A stretch of 64,000 bases of DNA from contig NZ_JAKUCN010000002.1 of assembly GCF_022808595.1 (NCBI RefSeq), positions 310,001 to 374,000 on the forward strand, written 5' to 3'. Source of the stretch: Microvirga solisilvae. Its GTDB lineage: Bacteria > Pseudomonadota > Alphaproteobacteria > Rhizobiales > Beijerinckiaceae. Every line of letters starts with the position of its first letter. Position 1 is the first letter of the stretch. Positions 46,937 through 54,653 of the stretch are shown piece after piece. A program made the position numbers and the translations under genes. The notes beneath the pieces are model-generated. The model was given only the letters and a program-made list of their open reading frames with translations, did no database searches and had not been told where the DNA came from.

Positions 46937-46993
46937 GTTCTTTTTAAAGAACGTCAATAGTTGTATTATTTAATAAATGCGCATTTAAATAAT
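46937..46993. promoter_or_regulatory. AT-rich nested palindromes in the transporter-cysK divergent promoter
   Basis: Three inverted repeats lie in 57 bp: GTTCTTT-TT-AAAGAAC (46937-46952), TAAATGCGCATTTA (46974-46987), and ATTATTTA / TAAATAAT (46965-46972 with 46986-46993) enclosing the second. This part is very AT-rich in an otherwise GC-rich chromosome. Sulfur-responsive ArsR-type repressors (BigR/SqrR) use such AT-rich palindromes, but no regulator gene is adjacent, so the binding protein is unknown. Confidence 0.5.
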
Positions 46994-47068
46994 GTGAAAT
47001 AGGGCGGGATTGCCTATCCCGCTCCCCCATCCGATGTTTCCTTCACATCCCAAGGATCGACCTTAAGC

Positions 47069-48100
47069 ATGTCCATCAAGCCCGACCTCCCCGCCGCCAT
47101 CGGCAACACGCCGCTCATCAAGCTCCGCCAAGCCTCCGAGGCGACCGGCTGCACGATCTTGGGCAAAGCCGAGTTCATGAATCCCGGCCAGTCTGTGAAG
47201 GACAGGGCGGCGCTGTTCATCATTCAGGATGCGGTGAAGCGCGGAGCGCTCCGTCCGGGCGGCGTGATCGTGGAGGGAACGGCGGGCAATACGGGCATCG
47301 GCCTGGCACTCGTCGCCAATGCGCTCGGTTTTCGCACGGTGATCGTAATCCCCGAGACGCAGAGCCAGGAGAAGAAGGACATGCTGCGGCTCGCAGGCGC
47401 CGAACTCATCGAGGTGCCTGCCGTGCCTTATGCGAACCCGAACAACTACGTGAAGGTCTCGGGACGTATTGCGGAGCGCCTCGCCACTTCCGAGCCCAAC
47501 GGCGCGATCTGGGCGAACCAGTTCGACAACGTGGCGAACCGTCAGGCGCATATCGAAACCACCGGTCCGGAAATCTGGGAGCAGATGGGCGGAAAGGTGG
47601 ATGGCTTCGTGTCGGCCGTTGGCACCGGCGGCACGCTCGCCGGCGTGGGCATGGCGCTGAAGGAGCGCAATTCCCGCATCCAGGTGGCGCTCGCCGATCC
47701 CATGGGTTCTGCCATTGCGAGCTGGGTCACGACAGGCGAGCTGAAGGCCACGGGCACATCGATCACGGAAGGCATCGGTCAGGGGCGCGTCACGAAGAAT
47801 CTCGAGGGTGCACCTATCGATATCGCATTCCAGATTCCCGACGAGGAAGCACTACCGATCGTATTCGATCTTCTCGAATATGAAGGCCTGTGTGTGGGCG
47901 GCTCGTCCGGCATCAACGTGGCGGGCGCGATCCGCCTCGCCAAGCATCTGGGTCCGGGGCATACCATCGTGACGGTGTTGTGCGATTACGGCACGCGCTA
48001 TCAGTCCAAGCTTTTCAATCCGGCCTTCCTGCGCGAAAAGAACCTGCCCGTGCCCGCATGGCTGGAACGCACGTCGCAGATCGATCCCGGTCTCGTGTAA
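47069..48100 (+). CDS. cysK: Cysteine synthase (O-acetylserine sulfhydrylase)
   Basis: PLP-dependent enzyme making cysteine from O-acetylserine and sulfide; 343 aa, somewhat longer than E. coli CysK (323). The PLP Lys is in FMNPGQSVKDRAA; the phosphate loop is SAVGTGGTLAGV; the substrate loop EGTAGNTGIGLAL replaces the TSGNTGI of CysK. The C-terminus has GGSSGINVAGAIRLAKHLG. The AGNTG variation and length are seen in many alphaproteobacterial cysteine synthase A proteins, and a CysM-like use of thiosulfate cannot be excluded. It is divergent from a YeeE/YedE sulfur transporter, which supports a sulfur-assimilation pair. Confidence 0.92.
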   Translation: MSIKPDLPAAIGNTPLIKLRQASEATGCTILGKAEFMNPGQSVKDRAALFIIQDAVKRGALRPGGVIVEGTAGNTGIGLALVANALGFRTVIVIPETQSQEKKDMLRLAGAELIEVPAVPYANPNNYVKVSGRIAERLATSEPNGAIWANQFDNVANRQAHIETTGPEIWEQMGGKVDGFVSAVGTGGTLAGVGMALKERNSRIQVALADPMGSAIASWVTTGELKATGTSITEGIGQGRVTKNLEGAPIDIAFQIPDEEALPIVFDLLEYEGLCVGGSSGINVAGAIRLAKHLGPGHTIVTVLCDYGTRYQSKLFNPAFLREKNLPVPAWLERTSQIDPGLV

Positions 48101-48135
48101 CAAAAAACGCCGCGCTCACTGACACGGGCGCGGCG
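48101..48135 (-). terminator. Terminator of the 48157-48588 gene
   Basis: Stem CGCCGCGC / GCGCGGCG (48108-48115, 48128-48135) with a 12-nt loop. On the minus strand it is followed by TTTTTTG (48101-48107). It overlaps the region just after the cysK stop. Confidence 0.75.
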
Positions 48136-48156
48136 CATGCATGAAGCGAAAGGCTG

Positions 48157-48588
48157 TTACGCTGCGGACGGCGTTTCCGTTTCTGTCGTGTCTGTCTCAT
48201 CTGCCCGCATCTGATTCGAGCGGGAGAAATGGACCTGCGTGCGCGGCGCCTGCACGGTCTCGGCTCTTGCTACAACGTTCTGAAGATCCGCTTGAATGCT
48301 GTCGAGAAGATCGATCATCCATAGTTCGCTGGAATCGATCTTGTCGCGCAAAGCCGATTTGGCGATGTCCACTTTCGCGGAAATTTCCATGGGGCTGCGG
48401 GATTGCAGGGTGCTGAAATCCTGCTCGACGGTCGTGAGCTCGACGAGAAGCTCGTCGCGCAAGGCGCGCTGCTCGTCCGCGGTGATCAGGGGCGAATTCA
48501 GCATTCCGCGCAGGGCCGCCCACCGCAGGCCGAGCGCGCTCACGGATTGAGTGCTGCTGAGTTCTGCGAGCTTTTCATTTTCTGCCAC
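48157..48588 (-). CDS. Small cytoplasmic helical protein, unknown function
   Basis: 143 aa starting at GTG 48588, supported by AAGGA 7 nt upstream; the open frame extends much further upstream only as a shadow of the next gene. The product (MAENEKLAELSSTQSVSAL...) is mostly alpha-helical with acidic and Leu-rich stretches, for example ADEQRALRDELLVELTTVEQDFSTLQ and ELWMIDLLDSIQADLQNVV. It ends in a Thr/Glu-rich tail (DETDTTETETPSAA). There is no signal peptide or TM segment and no family is recognised. It has its own terminator. Confidence 0.6.
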   Translation of the reverse strand: MAENEKLAELSSTQSVSALGLRWAALRGMLNSPLITADEQRALRDELLVELTTVEQDFSTLQSRSPMEISAKVDIAKSALRDKIDSSELWMIDLLDSIQADLQNVVARAETVQAPRTQVHFSRSNQMRADETDTTETETPSAA

Positions 48589-48716
48589 GGGATCATCCTT
48601 CTTGAAATCAACTGAATGGAACCGTGACAGAAAGCGCGATGGTTGTGGCGTGAATCGGGCAGAGGCTCGAGAAATGCATGAACCGCGCGCGAAAACAGCA
48701 CGCGCGGTTAACGAAT

Positions 48717-49484
48717 TCAGCGAATAAAGAAATACAGTGTCAGCACGACGCCGACTCCGATCACGAGCCAGCGGATGACGTTGGTCGGGAGGCGACGGCC
48801 GAACACGACGCCGAGATAGCCGCCGATGACCGATGCCGCGCCGACGATGAGCGTCTCGGGCCAGCTCACGAGACCGGCGGCGATGAAGAGCACGACGGCC
48901 ACGAGCTGGATCAGCGTTGAGCAGAGATGCTTCGCCGCGTTGATGAGATGAAAATCGTCGCCTTCGGTGATGGCCAGCGCTGCCAGCATCACGATGCCCA
49001 TGCCCGCGCCGAAGAAGCCGCCATAGACGGCAACACCCGTTTGAAAGGCGAGGCCCCCAGCCCAGGCGCGCGTGGACGGATGCTGTCCCTCGCTTTTCCC
49101 GATGCGCCGGGCGAGCGCCACGATGCGCGGGCTTGCGGCAAAGAGCAGAGTCGCGAACAGCAGAAGCCACGGCACGAGCTGCCGGAAGGCTTCGTTGTTC
49201 GTGACCGTCAGGATGTAAGCGCCACCCAAACCGCCGATCAGACTCACGATGCCTAGAGCCGCGAAGCGGCGTATGTTGGCAGCGAGCTCTTTTCTGTAGG
49301 CCCAGGCGCTCGACAGGTTCGCGGGCGTGACCGCTACCGCGCTGGTGGCATTGGCGACCACCGGCGGCAGACCCGTCGCCACGAGAGCCGAGAAGGTGAA
49401 GAAGGTGCCGCCACCCGCAATGGCGTTGACGAGTCCCGCCGCGAGACCCGAAGCGGCAAGAAGCGCCGCAGAGGAGAGTTCCAT
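48717..49484 (-). CDS. TauE/SafE family membrane transporter (probable sulfite/anion exporter)
   Basis: 255 aa with about 8 hydrophobic helices. The duplicated family motif appears as GLAAGLVNAIAGGGTFFTFSALVATGLPPVVANATSAVAV near the N-terminus and GGFFGAGMGIVMLAALAITEG in the second half. The family exports sulfite, sulfoacetate or related organic anions; the substrate here is unknown. Proximity to a sulfur importer and cysteine synthase is compatible with sulfur traffic. The start MELSSAALLAASG at 49484 is preferred to a non-conserved 18-residue extension. Confidence 0.87.
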   Translation of the reverse strand: MELSSAALLAASGLAAGLVNAIAGGGTFFTFSALVATGLPPVVANATSAVAVTPANLSSAWAYRKELAANIRRFAALGIVSLIGGLGGAYILTVTNNEAFRQLVPWLLLFATLLFAASPRIVALARRIGKSEGQHPSTRAWAGGLAFQTGVAVYGGFFGAGMGIVMLAALAITEGDDFHLINAAKHLCSTLIQLVAVVLFIAAGLVSWPETLIVGAASVIGGYLGVVFGRRLPTNVIRWLVIGVGVVLTLYFFIR

Positions 49485-49687
49485 GATCCGATCAGTCTGC
49501 CGAGATGAGAAGACAAGGTGGGAGCTTGGACATAGCACCTAAGGCTCCCCCCGCCCATTGAGCGAACGTCTAGCCAAGATAATGGGACAAAAAACCGCTG
49601 CCTAGCTTCGGAAAGCGCTCGCTTTCCTGTGGATCGCAGCTTGGGCGTCCATTGCTCTCAAGGCCTGGAAGGCGGATTTTAGAACAC

Positions 49688-49945
49688 ATGTCGAACATCA
49701 TTCCCCTCGCCCCGCGCCTGAAACAGGCCAAGGCCCCCGCCTCCGAGGCGGAGGAGCGGGCGGCGCTGGCGGCTGATCTTATCGATCTGGTCGAGCGTGT
49801 GCGGGAAATGACCGAGCATGTGGCTGCTCTCTCCGGCCCTTCTCTTCAGATCCAGCAGACGGCCCAACATCTGCTGGATGCCGGTACCGCGCTGGAGCGC
49901 GCCGTCGAGTCCCTGACCGAGAACGGCGAGTGGGTGCCGTTCTGA
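49688..49945 (+). CDS. Small protein, unknown function
   Basis: 85 aa, MSNIIPLAPRLKQAKAPASEAEERAAL and onward, mostly alpha-helical, acidic, with a Trp near the C-terminus (NGEWVPF). ATG 49688 is preferred over a start 12 codons upstream. The coding bias is like its neighbours, so it is likely a real gene; no domain recognised. It is convergent with the coiled-coil gene, 19 nt apart. Confidence 0.55.
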   Translation: MSNIIPLAPRLKQAKAPASEAEERAALAADLIDLVERVREMTEHVAALSGPSLQIQQTAQHLLDAGTALERAVESLTENGEWVPF

Positions 49946-49964
49946 AAGCCGCGACGGCTTCCCT

Positions 49965-51149
49965 CTATTTCAGCGCCTCCATCCGCTCTTGCGCCTGAGC
50001 CATCCCGAGATCGCGGGCGCGCGCATAAAATTCCTGCGCCTTTGCCGCATCCCCCCTGATGCCGAGAACATGCAGGCGCGAGAGGACATTCGGATCGAAG
50101 GTTTCCGCCATCAGGAAAGCCGCGCGGGGATTGCCGCCGGCCAGCGAGCGTTCGAGCAGAAGCCGGGCGCCGCTCACATCGCCCTTGCCGAACAGTTCTT
50201 CCGCTCGGATGACCAAGCGATCCTCAGTCTTCACAGGCTCCGCAGGTTTCGGCTGAGCAGGCAGCGGCTGCACGGCGCCGGGCAGGGAGGCGACCACGAC
50301 GGAAGAGGGTTGAGCGGCTGGCACAGCCGATGTGACGTCCGGTGCCGCAGGCTCGATTAGCGGCAGGGCGGGCTCGACAGCTTGAGCCATCGCTTCGGCT
50401 TTCGGGAGCGGTGCATCCGCTCCCTTCTCGGTGATCCTGAACACGAGCGGCGTCGGGTTCGGCTCGAAGGGCTCGCGCAAGGCGCGCAACTCCCCAAAAG
50501 CATCGCTCAGTTCCTGAACCAGCATTTCGCTGCGCATGGTTTCCTGCGCCAGTGCCTTCTCCATCTCTGCTATGTGGGCCGATGCCGCTGCAGCTTCGCT
50601 CTTGGATGATTGCAATGCGCGCAATTCCTGCGTCACGGCGGCGAGCTGACGGGTAGCATCGTCGCTTCTCGCCTGCTCCTGACGCAGGCGCGCTTCCAGT
50701 TCCGCATTATTGTCCGACGGCGCCGCCGGCACTTGACCGCGTGCTTCCAGAAGGATGCGGTAATCGTTCTGCAGGGTCGCCAGCTCGCGGGTGGCCGCCT
50801 CGCGCAGCTCCTGCTCTCGCTGCAGGGCTTGCTGCATGTCGAGGACGGTTGTCGTCTGCGAAGACGAATCCGTTTCAAGGCGCGTTTTCAGCTCATTGTT
50901 CTCCTGCATGAGATCCGTGAGCGTCTGCGCGATCAAGCCGCTATAGGCTTGCTCCCGTTCGAGAGCCCGCTGCAGTTCGGAATCGGCGGCGCTGCAGGCT
51001 GAAGGTGTGGTCGCCTGCTCCGCTAAGCTGGGAGTTTTTGCACCTGGTGCCTGCGCATAGGCGGGAGCAAGAGGTGCAAGGCCGATCAATGTGCCGATGA
51101 GCAGTTCGGCGGTGAGGCGTTTCGATGACGATGGATATTGCCCATTCAT
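49965..51149 (-). CDS. Exported coiled-coil protein with C-terminal Sel1-like repeats
   Basis: 394 aa. An N-terminal signal peptide (LLIGTLIGLAPLAPAYA, cleavage near residue 32) leads to a long coiled coil at residues 53-225 (for example QALQREQELREAATRELATLQNDY). A Pro/Ala/Val linker follows (230-310), then Sel1/TPR-like helices near the C-terminus (AEELFGKGDVSGARLLLERSLAGGNPRAAFLMAETFDP and GDAAKAQEFYARARDLGMAQAQERMEAL). This layout suggests a periplasmic scaffold. It has AAGGAGG before its ATG and lies 68 nt downstream of the TAXI receptor gene, with a perfect hairpin in the gap. Confidence 0.75.
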   Translation of the reverse strand: MNGQYPSSSKRLTAELLIGTLIGLAPLAPAYAQAPGAKTPSLAEQATTPSACSAADSELQRALEREQAYSGLIAQTLTDLMQENNELKTRLETDSSSQTTTVLDMQQALQREQELREAATRELATLQNDYRILLEARGQVPAAPSDNNAELEARLRQEQARSDDATRQLAAVTQELRALQSSKSEAAAASAHIAEMEKALAQETMRSEMLVQELSDAFGELRALREPFEPNPTPLVFRITEKGADAPLPKAEAMAQAVEPALPLIEPAAPDVTSAVPAAQPSSVVVASLPGAVQPLPAQPKPAEPVKTEDRLVIRAEELFGKGDVSGARLLLERSLAGGNPRAAFLMAETFDPNVLSRLHVLGIRGDAAKAQEFYARARDLGMAQAQERMEALK

Positions 51150-51168
51150 GGCGGACCTCCTTCGGGGT

Positions 51169-51194
51169 GCCGAAGGCTGCCGAGAGCCTTCGGC
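51169..51194 (-). other. Intercistronic hairpin between the TAXI receptor and coiled-coil genes
   Basis: Perfect 10-bp arms GCCGAAGGCT and AGCCTTCGGC with a 6-nt loop, just upstream of the ribosome site of the gene starting at 51149. No T-tract follows on the minus strand, so it may be an RNA processing or stability element more than a terminator. Confidence 0.5.
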
Positions 51195-51217
51195 TTAGGG
51201 TCCAGATTTGGGATGGA

Positions 51218-52384
51218 TCAGTCCTGCCGGACGGCTCTGCGGGTCAAACGCTGGCGGTCGCTTTGCCAGGCGAGGAACTCGCGAAAGAGGGCTTCCCGCT
51301 GCTCCGCCGTTACGGTGATCCCACGGCTGTTCATGAAGCTCTCGAAGCTTTGGCCCTGGGGGAACGTGCTACTGGTCGTCGCCGCGCGATCGAGCCAATC
51401 CTGCGCCGGTTTCACACGCTCCCAGCCGGGCACGTCGGCTGCAAGATTGACCTCCTTCCATTTCGGATGCCGGCCCGGCTGCAGGAATTCATCGAAGCGG
51501 GAGAAGAAAGCGTTCACGAAGCGCCGGACGCGATTGTAGCGGTCGGAATTCTCGGGCCAGTTGAAGACGGCGAGCAAGCTGCCGACCGCGAGCGTGTCGA
51601 TGGCTGTTCCGGAATCGACGAGCTGCGGATAATCCTTGGTCTCGAATTTGGCCGGGAAGTAGGATTCCGCGATCTCACCCTCGAAGGGGATCGGGAGAAG
51701 ATGGAAGCGCCCTTCGGTCTGGAATTCCGCAATCGCCCGGACAGGGCGGCCCGCCACATAGACGGCGGCCTGGATCTCTCCCGATTTCAGCTTCGCGTAG
51801 GACGAGGCCTGATCGAAAGTCGCGACCTCAGGCTTGATCCCGAGCTTTTCGAAAATCAGGCGTGATGTCAGGTTCGTGCCGCTGCCGGCCTTGTCGATAT
51901 TCACCTTCTTGCCGTCGAGCTGGCGGATATCCGTGATGTCACGGTTTGCGATGATGTGGACCTCCTCGTTGTAGAGGCGGGTGATGTAGCGCAGGTGCTT
52001 CACCGCATTGTCCTGCAATTTGTCGGCCTTCAGCTGCTCGCGCGCATCCATCTGCACGATGCCGATATCGACGCCGCGCAAGAACATGATGTCGCGCAGG
52101 TTCTGCAGGGAGCCGCGCCCGATCATCGGCAGGACGCGAAGCTCGTCGCCGTCGAGCACATTGGCGAGATCGGCAGCGATGCGGATATAGGTGCCGTCGG
52201 CGCCGCCCGAAATGATCCCGAGCGTGCCGGTATTGGCGCGGGAAGGGTTGAAATCAGACGCGGTCTGCGCCGAGCTGCCGACGAGACTCGAGGCGAGAAA
52301 AGCTGCGGCAATCACAGCCTGACGCGACAGGCGATTGAAAAAAGGGCGTGCCGGGAAAGCGGCGGCAGAAACTCGATTCGACAT
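51218..52384 (-). CDS. TAXI family TRAP transporter solute-binding protein
   Basis: 388 aa with a signal peptide (RQAVIAAAFLASSLVGSSAQT, cleavage near residue 40). The mature part is the TAXI fold: TLGIISGGADGTYIRIAADLANVL at the N-terminus, then LPMIGRGSLQNLRDIMFLRGVDIGIVQMD, and KKVNIDKAGSGTNLTSRLIFEKLGI. TAXI proteins bind small acids such as glutamate for TRAP permeases. No dctM/dctQ-type permease (or fused 4TM-12TM protein) is present in the window, so it is orphaned here. ATG 52384 is supported by GGAGG 7 nt upstream. Confidence 0.9.
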   Translation of the reverse strand: MSNRVSAAAFPARPFFNRLSRQAVIAAAFLASSLVGSSAQTASDFNPSRANTGTLGIISGGADGTYIRIAADLANVLDGDELRVLPMIGRGSLQNLRDIMFLRGVDIGIVQMDAREQLKADKLQDNAVKHLRYITRLYNEEVHIIANRDITDIRQLDGKKVNIDKAGSGTNLTSRLIFEKLGIKPEVATFDQASSYAKLKSGEIQAAVYVAGRPVRAIAEFQTEGRFHLLPIPFEGEIAESYFPAKFETKDYPQLVDSGTAIDTLAVGSLLAVFNWPENSDRYNRVRRFVNAFFSRFDEFLQPGRHPKWKEVNLAADVPGWERVKPAQDWLDRAATTSSTFPQGQSFESFMNSRGITVTAEQREALFREFLAWQSDRQRLTRRAVRQD

Positions 52385-52718
52385 TCTTGTCCTCCCAAGA
52401 CTCCATTGCCTGGACGGCCTTGCGGCTTTTTTGTCGATCGTTCTGTCTTCGCAAACTGGATCTATGAAAATAATCTTCACAATTCAGAAAACAAAACGAA
52501 GGAAGACAAATCCTATGCTTCTCAAAAGCATGGTCAATTGAGCGTCTCTTATTTGTTAATACGCAAGAAGTGCTAGTCACTACTCACAAAGGGATAGATT
52601 TTATCTTTATATTCCTTGCGGAAGTTCAATTTCTTATTCGCTGAGCGCGTCCAGCGCCCCACGAGATGGGCCTGCCCACATCAAAGTTTAAGAAAATTCT
52701 TCGCATCGGGCGGGTCCT
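52385..52718. other. AT-richer intergenic region between TAXI gene and minC
   Basis: About 390 bp (to 52779) with no convincing gene. It holds the TAXI promoter on one side and the minC promoter with a CtrA box on the other. A possible short sRNA cannot be excluded, but no terminator hairpin with a T-tract is seen. Confidence 0.5.
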
Positions 52719-52733
52719 TTAACGGTCCATTAA
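52719..52733. promoter_or_regulatory. CtrA box TTAA-N7-TTAA upstream of minCDE
   Basis: TTAA at 52719-52722, 7 nt, TTAA at 52730-52733, directly followed by CCATAACC so that the right half reads TTAACCAT. It is 46 nt upstream of the minC GTG. In Sinorhizobium meliloti CtrA is known to bind and repress the min operon, so the position agrees with established biology. Confidence 0.7.
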
Positions 52734-52779
52734 CCATAACCGTTCGAAATCAGAGGGTATTAAAGGAATTTGAACTCCC

Positions 52780-53499
52780 GTGACCATCGCCGTTCGCCCC
52801 CGTCCCGCTCTTCGCTTCCGTGGCAGGTCCTTTCTGGCCCTGGTCCTCGCGCCTGAAGTGCCGTTGAGGGACTGGCTCGAGGATCTCGACGCCGTGTCGG
52901 AGCGTTCGCCCGGATTTTTCTCCGGCCGCCCGATCATTGCCGACGTCTCCAACCTCAAGCCCTCGAAATCCGAGCTGAAATTTCTGCTGGCCGCCTTCAA
53001 GATGCGCAACATCCGCATCATTGGCCTGGAAGGCGCCGCACCTGAGAACGTCGAACCCGACATGCCGCCGCAGATCAATGGCGGCAAGCCTGCGGGAGAG
53101 ATCGACATCAACGAGGCAGCCGAGAATGCAGTCGCGGCCGCGTCACCGGCAGCCCATTCTCCCGCCGACGACAAGACGCTGATGATCGAAGGCTCGGTTC
53201 GTTCAGGTCAGTCGATCCTGCATCCGGAAGGCGACGTGACGGTTCTCGGCTCCGTCGCCTCGGGTGCCGAAATCGTGGCGGGCGGTTCCATCCACGTTTA
53301 CGGCGCGCTGCGCGGCCGCGCGATCGCCGGCTGCACGGGCAACAGCCGCGCGCGTATTTTCTGCAGAAAGTTCGAGGCAGAGCTCATCGCCGTCGATGGA
53401 CTCTACAAGACCGCCGACGATCTCGGCACGAAATTCCACGGTCAACCCGTCCAGGTGAACCTGGATGGCGATTCGATCATCCTGAAAACCCTGGATTGA
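52780..53499 (+). CDS. minC: Septum site-determining protein MinC
   Basis: FtsZ-polymerisation antagonist delivered by MinD; 239 aa. The N-terminal MinC_N domain (about residues 8-85) binds FtsZ. A low-complexity Ala/Pro linker (100-130) leads to the C-terminal beta-helix domain (130-239), with HPEGDVTVLGSVASGAEIVAGGSIHVYGALRGRAIAG and ARIFCRKFEAELIAVDG as the MinD/septum-binding surface. The start is a GTG with AAAGGAA 10-15 nt upstream. It is the first gene of the minCDE operon; minD starts 22 nt after its stop. Confidence 0.95.
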   Translation: MTIAVRPRPALRFRGRSFLALVLAPEVPLRDWLEDLDAVSERSPGFFSGRPIIADVSNLKPSKSELKFLLAAFKMRNIRIIGLEGAAPENVEPDMPPQINGGKPAGEIDINEAAENAVAAASPAAHSPADDKTLMIEGSVRSGQSILHPEGDVTVLGSVASGAEIVAGGSIHVYGALRGRAIAGCTGNSRARIFCRKFEAELIAVDGLYKTADDLGTKFHGQPVQVNLDGDSIILKTLD

Positions 53500-53521
53500 T
53501 AACAGAGAAAGAGAGACGACA

Positions 53522-54337
53522 ATGGCCAAAGTCTTGGTCGTAACTTCCGGCAAAGGTGGCGTTGGCAAGACCACGTCCTCGGCAGCTTTGGGCGCGGCGC
53601 TCGCACATGGCGGCGACAAGGTCGTCGTTATCGATTTCGACGTCGGCCTGCGCAATCTCGATCTCGTCATGGGCGCCGAACGCCGCGTGGTGTTCGACCT
53701 CATCAACGTGGTGCAGGGTGATGCAAAGCTCTCTCAGGCTCTCATTCGTGACAAGCGTCTCGAGAACCTCTCGCTTCTTCCCGCCTCGCAGACCCGCGAC
53801 AAGGATGCGCTGACGGAAGAAGGCGTCGCAAAGGTCCTCAACGAACTGCGCGAGAAGTTCGACTGGATCATCTGCGACAGCCCGGCCGGCATTGAGCGCG
53901 GCGCCACGATGGCCATGCGCCATGCGGATGTGGCCGTCGTCGTCACGAACCCGGAAGTGTCGTCGGTGCGCGATTCCGACCGCATCATCGGCCTCCTCGA
54001 TTCCAAGACCGAGAAGGCTGAGAAGGGCGACCGCATCGAGAAGCACCTGCTGCTGACCCGCTACGATCCCGCCCGCGCCGAGCGCGGCGAGATGCTGAAG
54101 GTCGACGACGTGCTCGAAATCCTCTCCATCCCGCTCATCGGCATCATTCCGGAGAGCGAGGAGGTGCTGAAGGCATCCAACATGGGTTCGCCTGTCACCC
54201 TCAACAATCCCGCGAGCGCGCCGGGCCGGGCCTATTTCGACGCCGCGCGCCGCCTCAAGGGCGAGACCGTCGAAATGACGATCCCGAACGACAAGAAGGG
54301 CCTGCTCGGCAAATTGTTCGGACGGAGGGCTGCATGA
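53522..54337 (+). CDS. minD: Septum site-determining ATPase MinD
   Basis: Membrane-associated ParA/MinD ATPase of 271 aa that recruits MinC and oscillates under MinE control. The deviant Walker [17 protein letters not shown] is at residues 9-24. [18 protein letters not shown] and [11 protein letters not shown] are the Walker A' and B regions. The C-terminal amphipathic membrane-targeting helix is [12 protein letters not shown]. The stop overlaps the minE start (ATGA), giving coupled stoichiometric synthesis. Confidence 0.98.
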   Translation: MAKVLVVTSGKGGVGKTTSSAALGAALAHGGDKVVVIDFDVGLRNLDLVMGAERRVVFDLINVVQGDAKLSQALIRDKRLENLSLLPASQTRDKDALTEEGVAKVLNELREKFDWIICDSPAGIERGATMAMRHADVAVVVTNPEVSSVRDSDRIIGLLDSKTEKAEKGDRIEKHLLLTRYDPARAERGEMLKVDDVLEILSIPLIGIIPESEEVLKASNMGSPVTLNNPASAPGRAYFDAARRLKGETVEMTIPNDKKGLLGKLFGRRAA

Positions 54338-54594
54338 GCCTCATGAGTTTCTTCAATCGGCGCAGCTCCGCGCCCGTGGCGCGAGAGCGCCTGCAGATCC
54401 TGCTGGCGCATGAGCGCGGCATTGTCGGCGGTCAGCCTGACTTGGTGGCAAAGCTGCGTGAGGAAATCCTCGCCGTCGTCCGTCGCCATGTGATGGTCGA
54501 ACACGACAACGTTCAGGTGAAGATGAACCGCGATGCGGACATCTCGACCCTGGAGATCGAGGTCGAGATTCCGGCTCCGGTCGGGGCTCGCTGA
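54334..54594 (+). CDS. minE: Cell division topological specificity factor MinE
   Basis: 86-aa partner that stimulates MinD ATPase and sets the MinCD pattern. The N-terminal membrane-targeting segment ([10 protein letters not shown]) and anti-MinCD helix ([17 protein letters not shown]) precede the beta-sheet dimer domain ([19 protein letters not shown]...LEIEVEIP). It is the last gene of minCDE with a terminator just beyond. Confidence 0.97.
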   Translation: MSLMSFFNRRSSAPVARERLQILLAHERGIVGGQPDLVAKLREEILAVVRRHVMVEHDNVQVKMNRDADISTLEIEVEIPAPVGAR

Positions 54595-54613
54595 ACCGCG
54601 CATCACTGACAAT

Positions 54614-54653
54614 CAAGCGGCCCTTTGCTGAAGCAGAGGGCCGCTTTGTTTTA
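54614..54653 (+). terminator. Rho-independent terminator of minCDE
   Basis: Perfect 10-bp stem AAGCGGCCCT / AGGGCCGCTT (54614-54623, 54637-54646), 13-nt loop, then TGTTTTAA. It ends on the stop codon of the convergent gene. Confidence 0.88.

Noticed and set aside
48589-49170. An upstream extension of the 48157-48588 gene to 337 codons
   Set aside because: The extra part is a shadow of the TauE/SafE gene; GTG 48588 has a good ribosome site.
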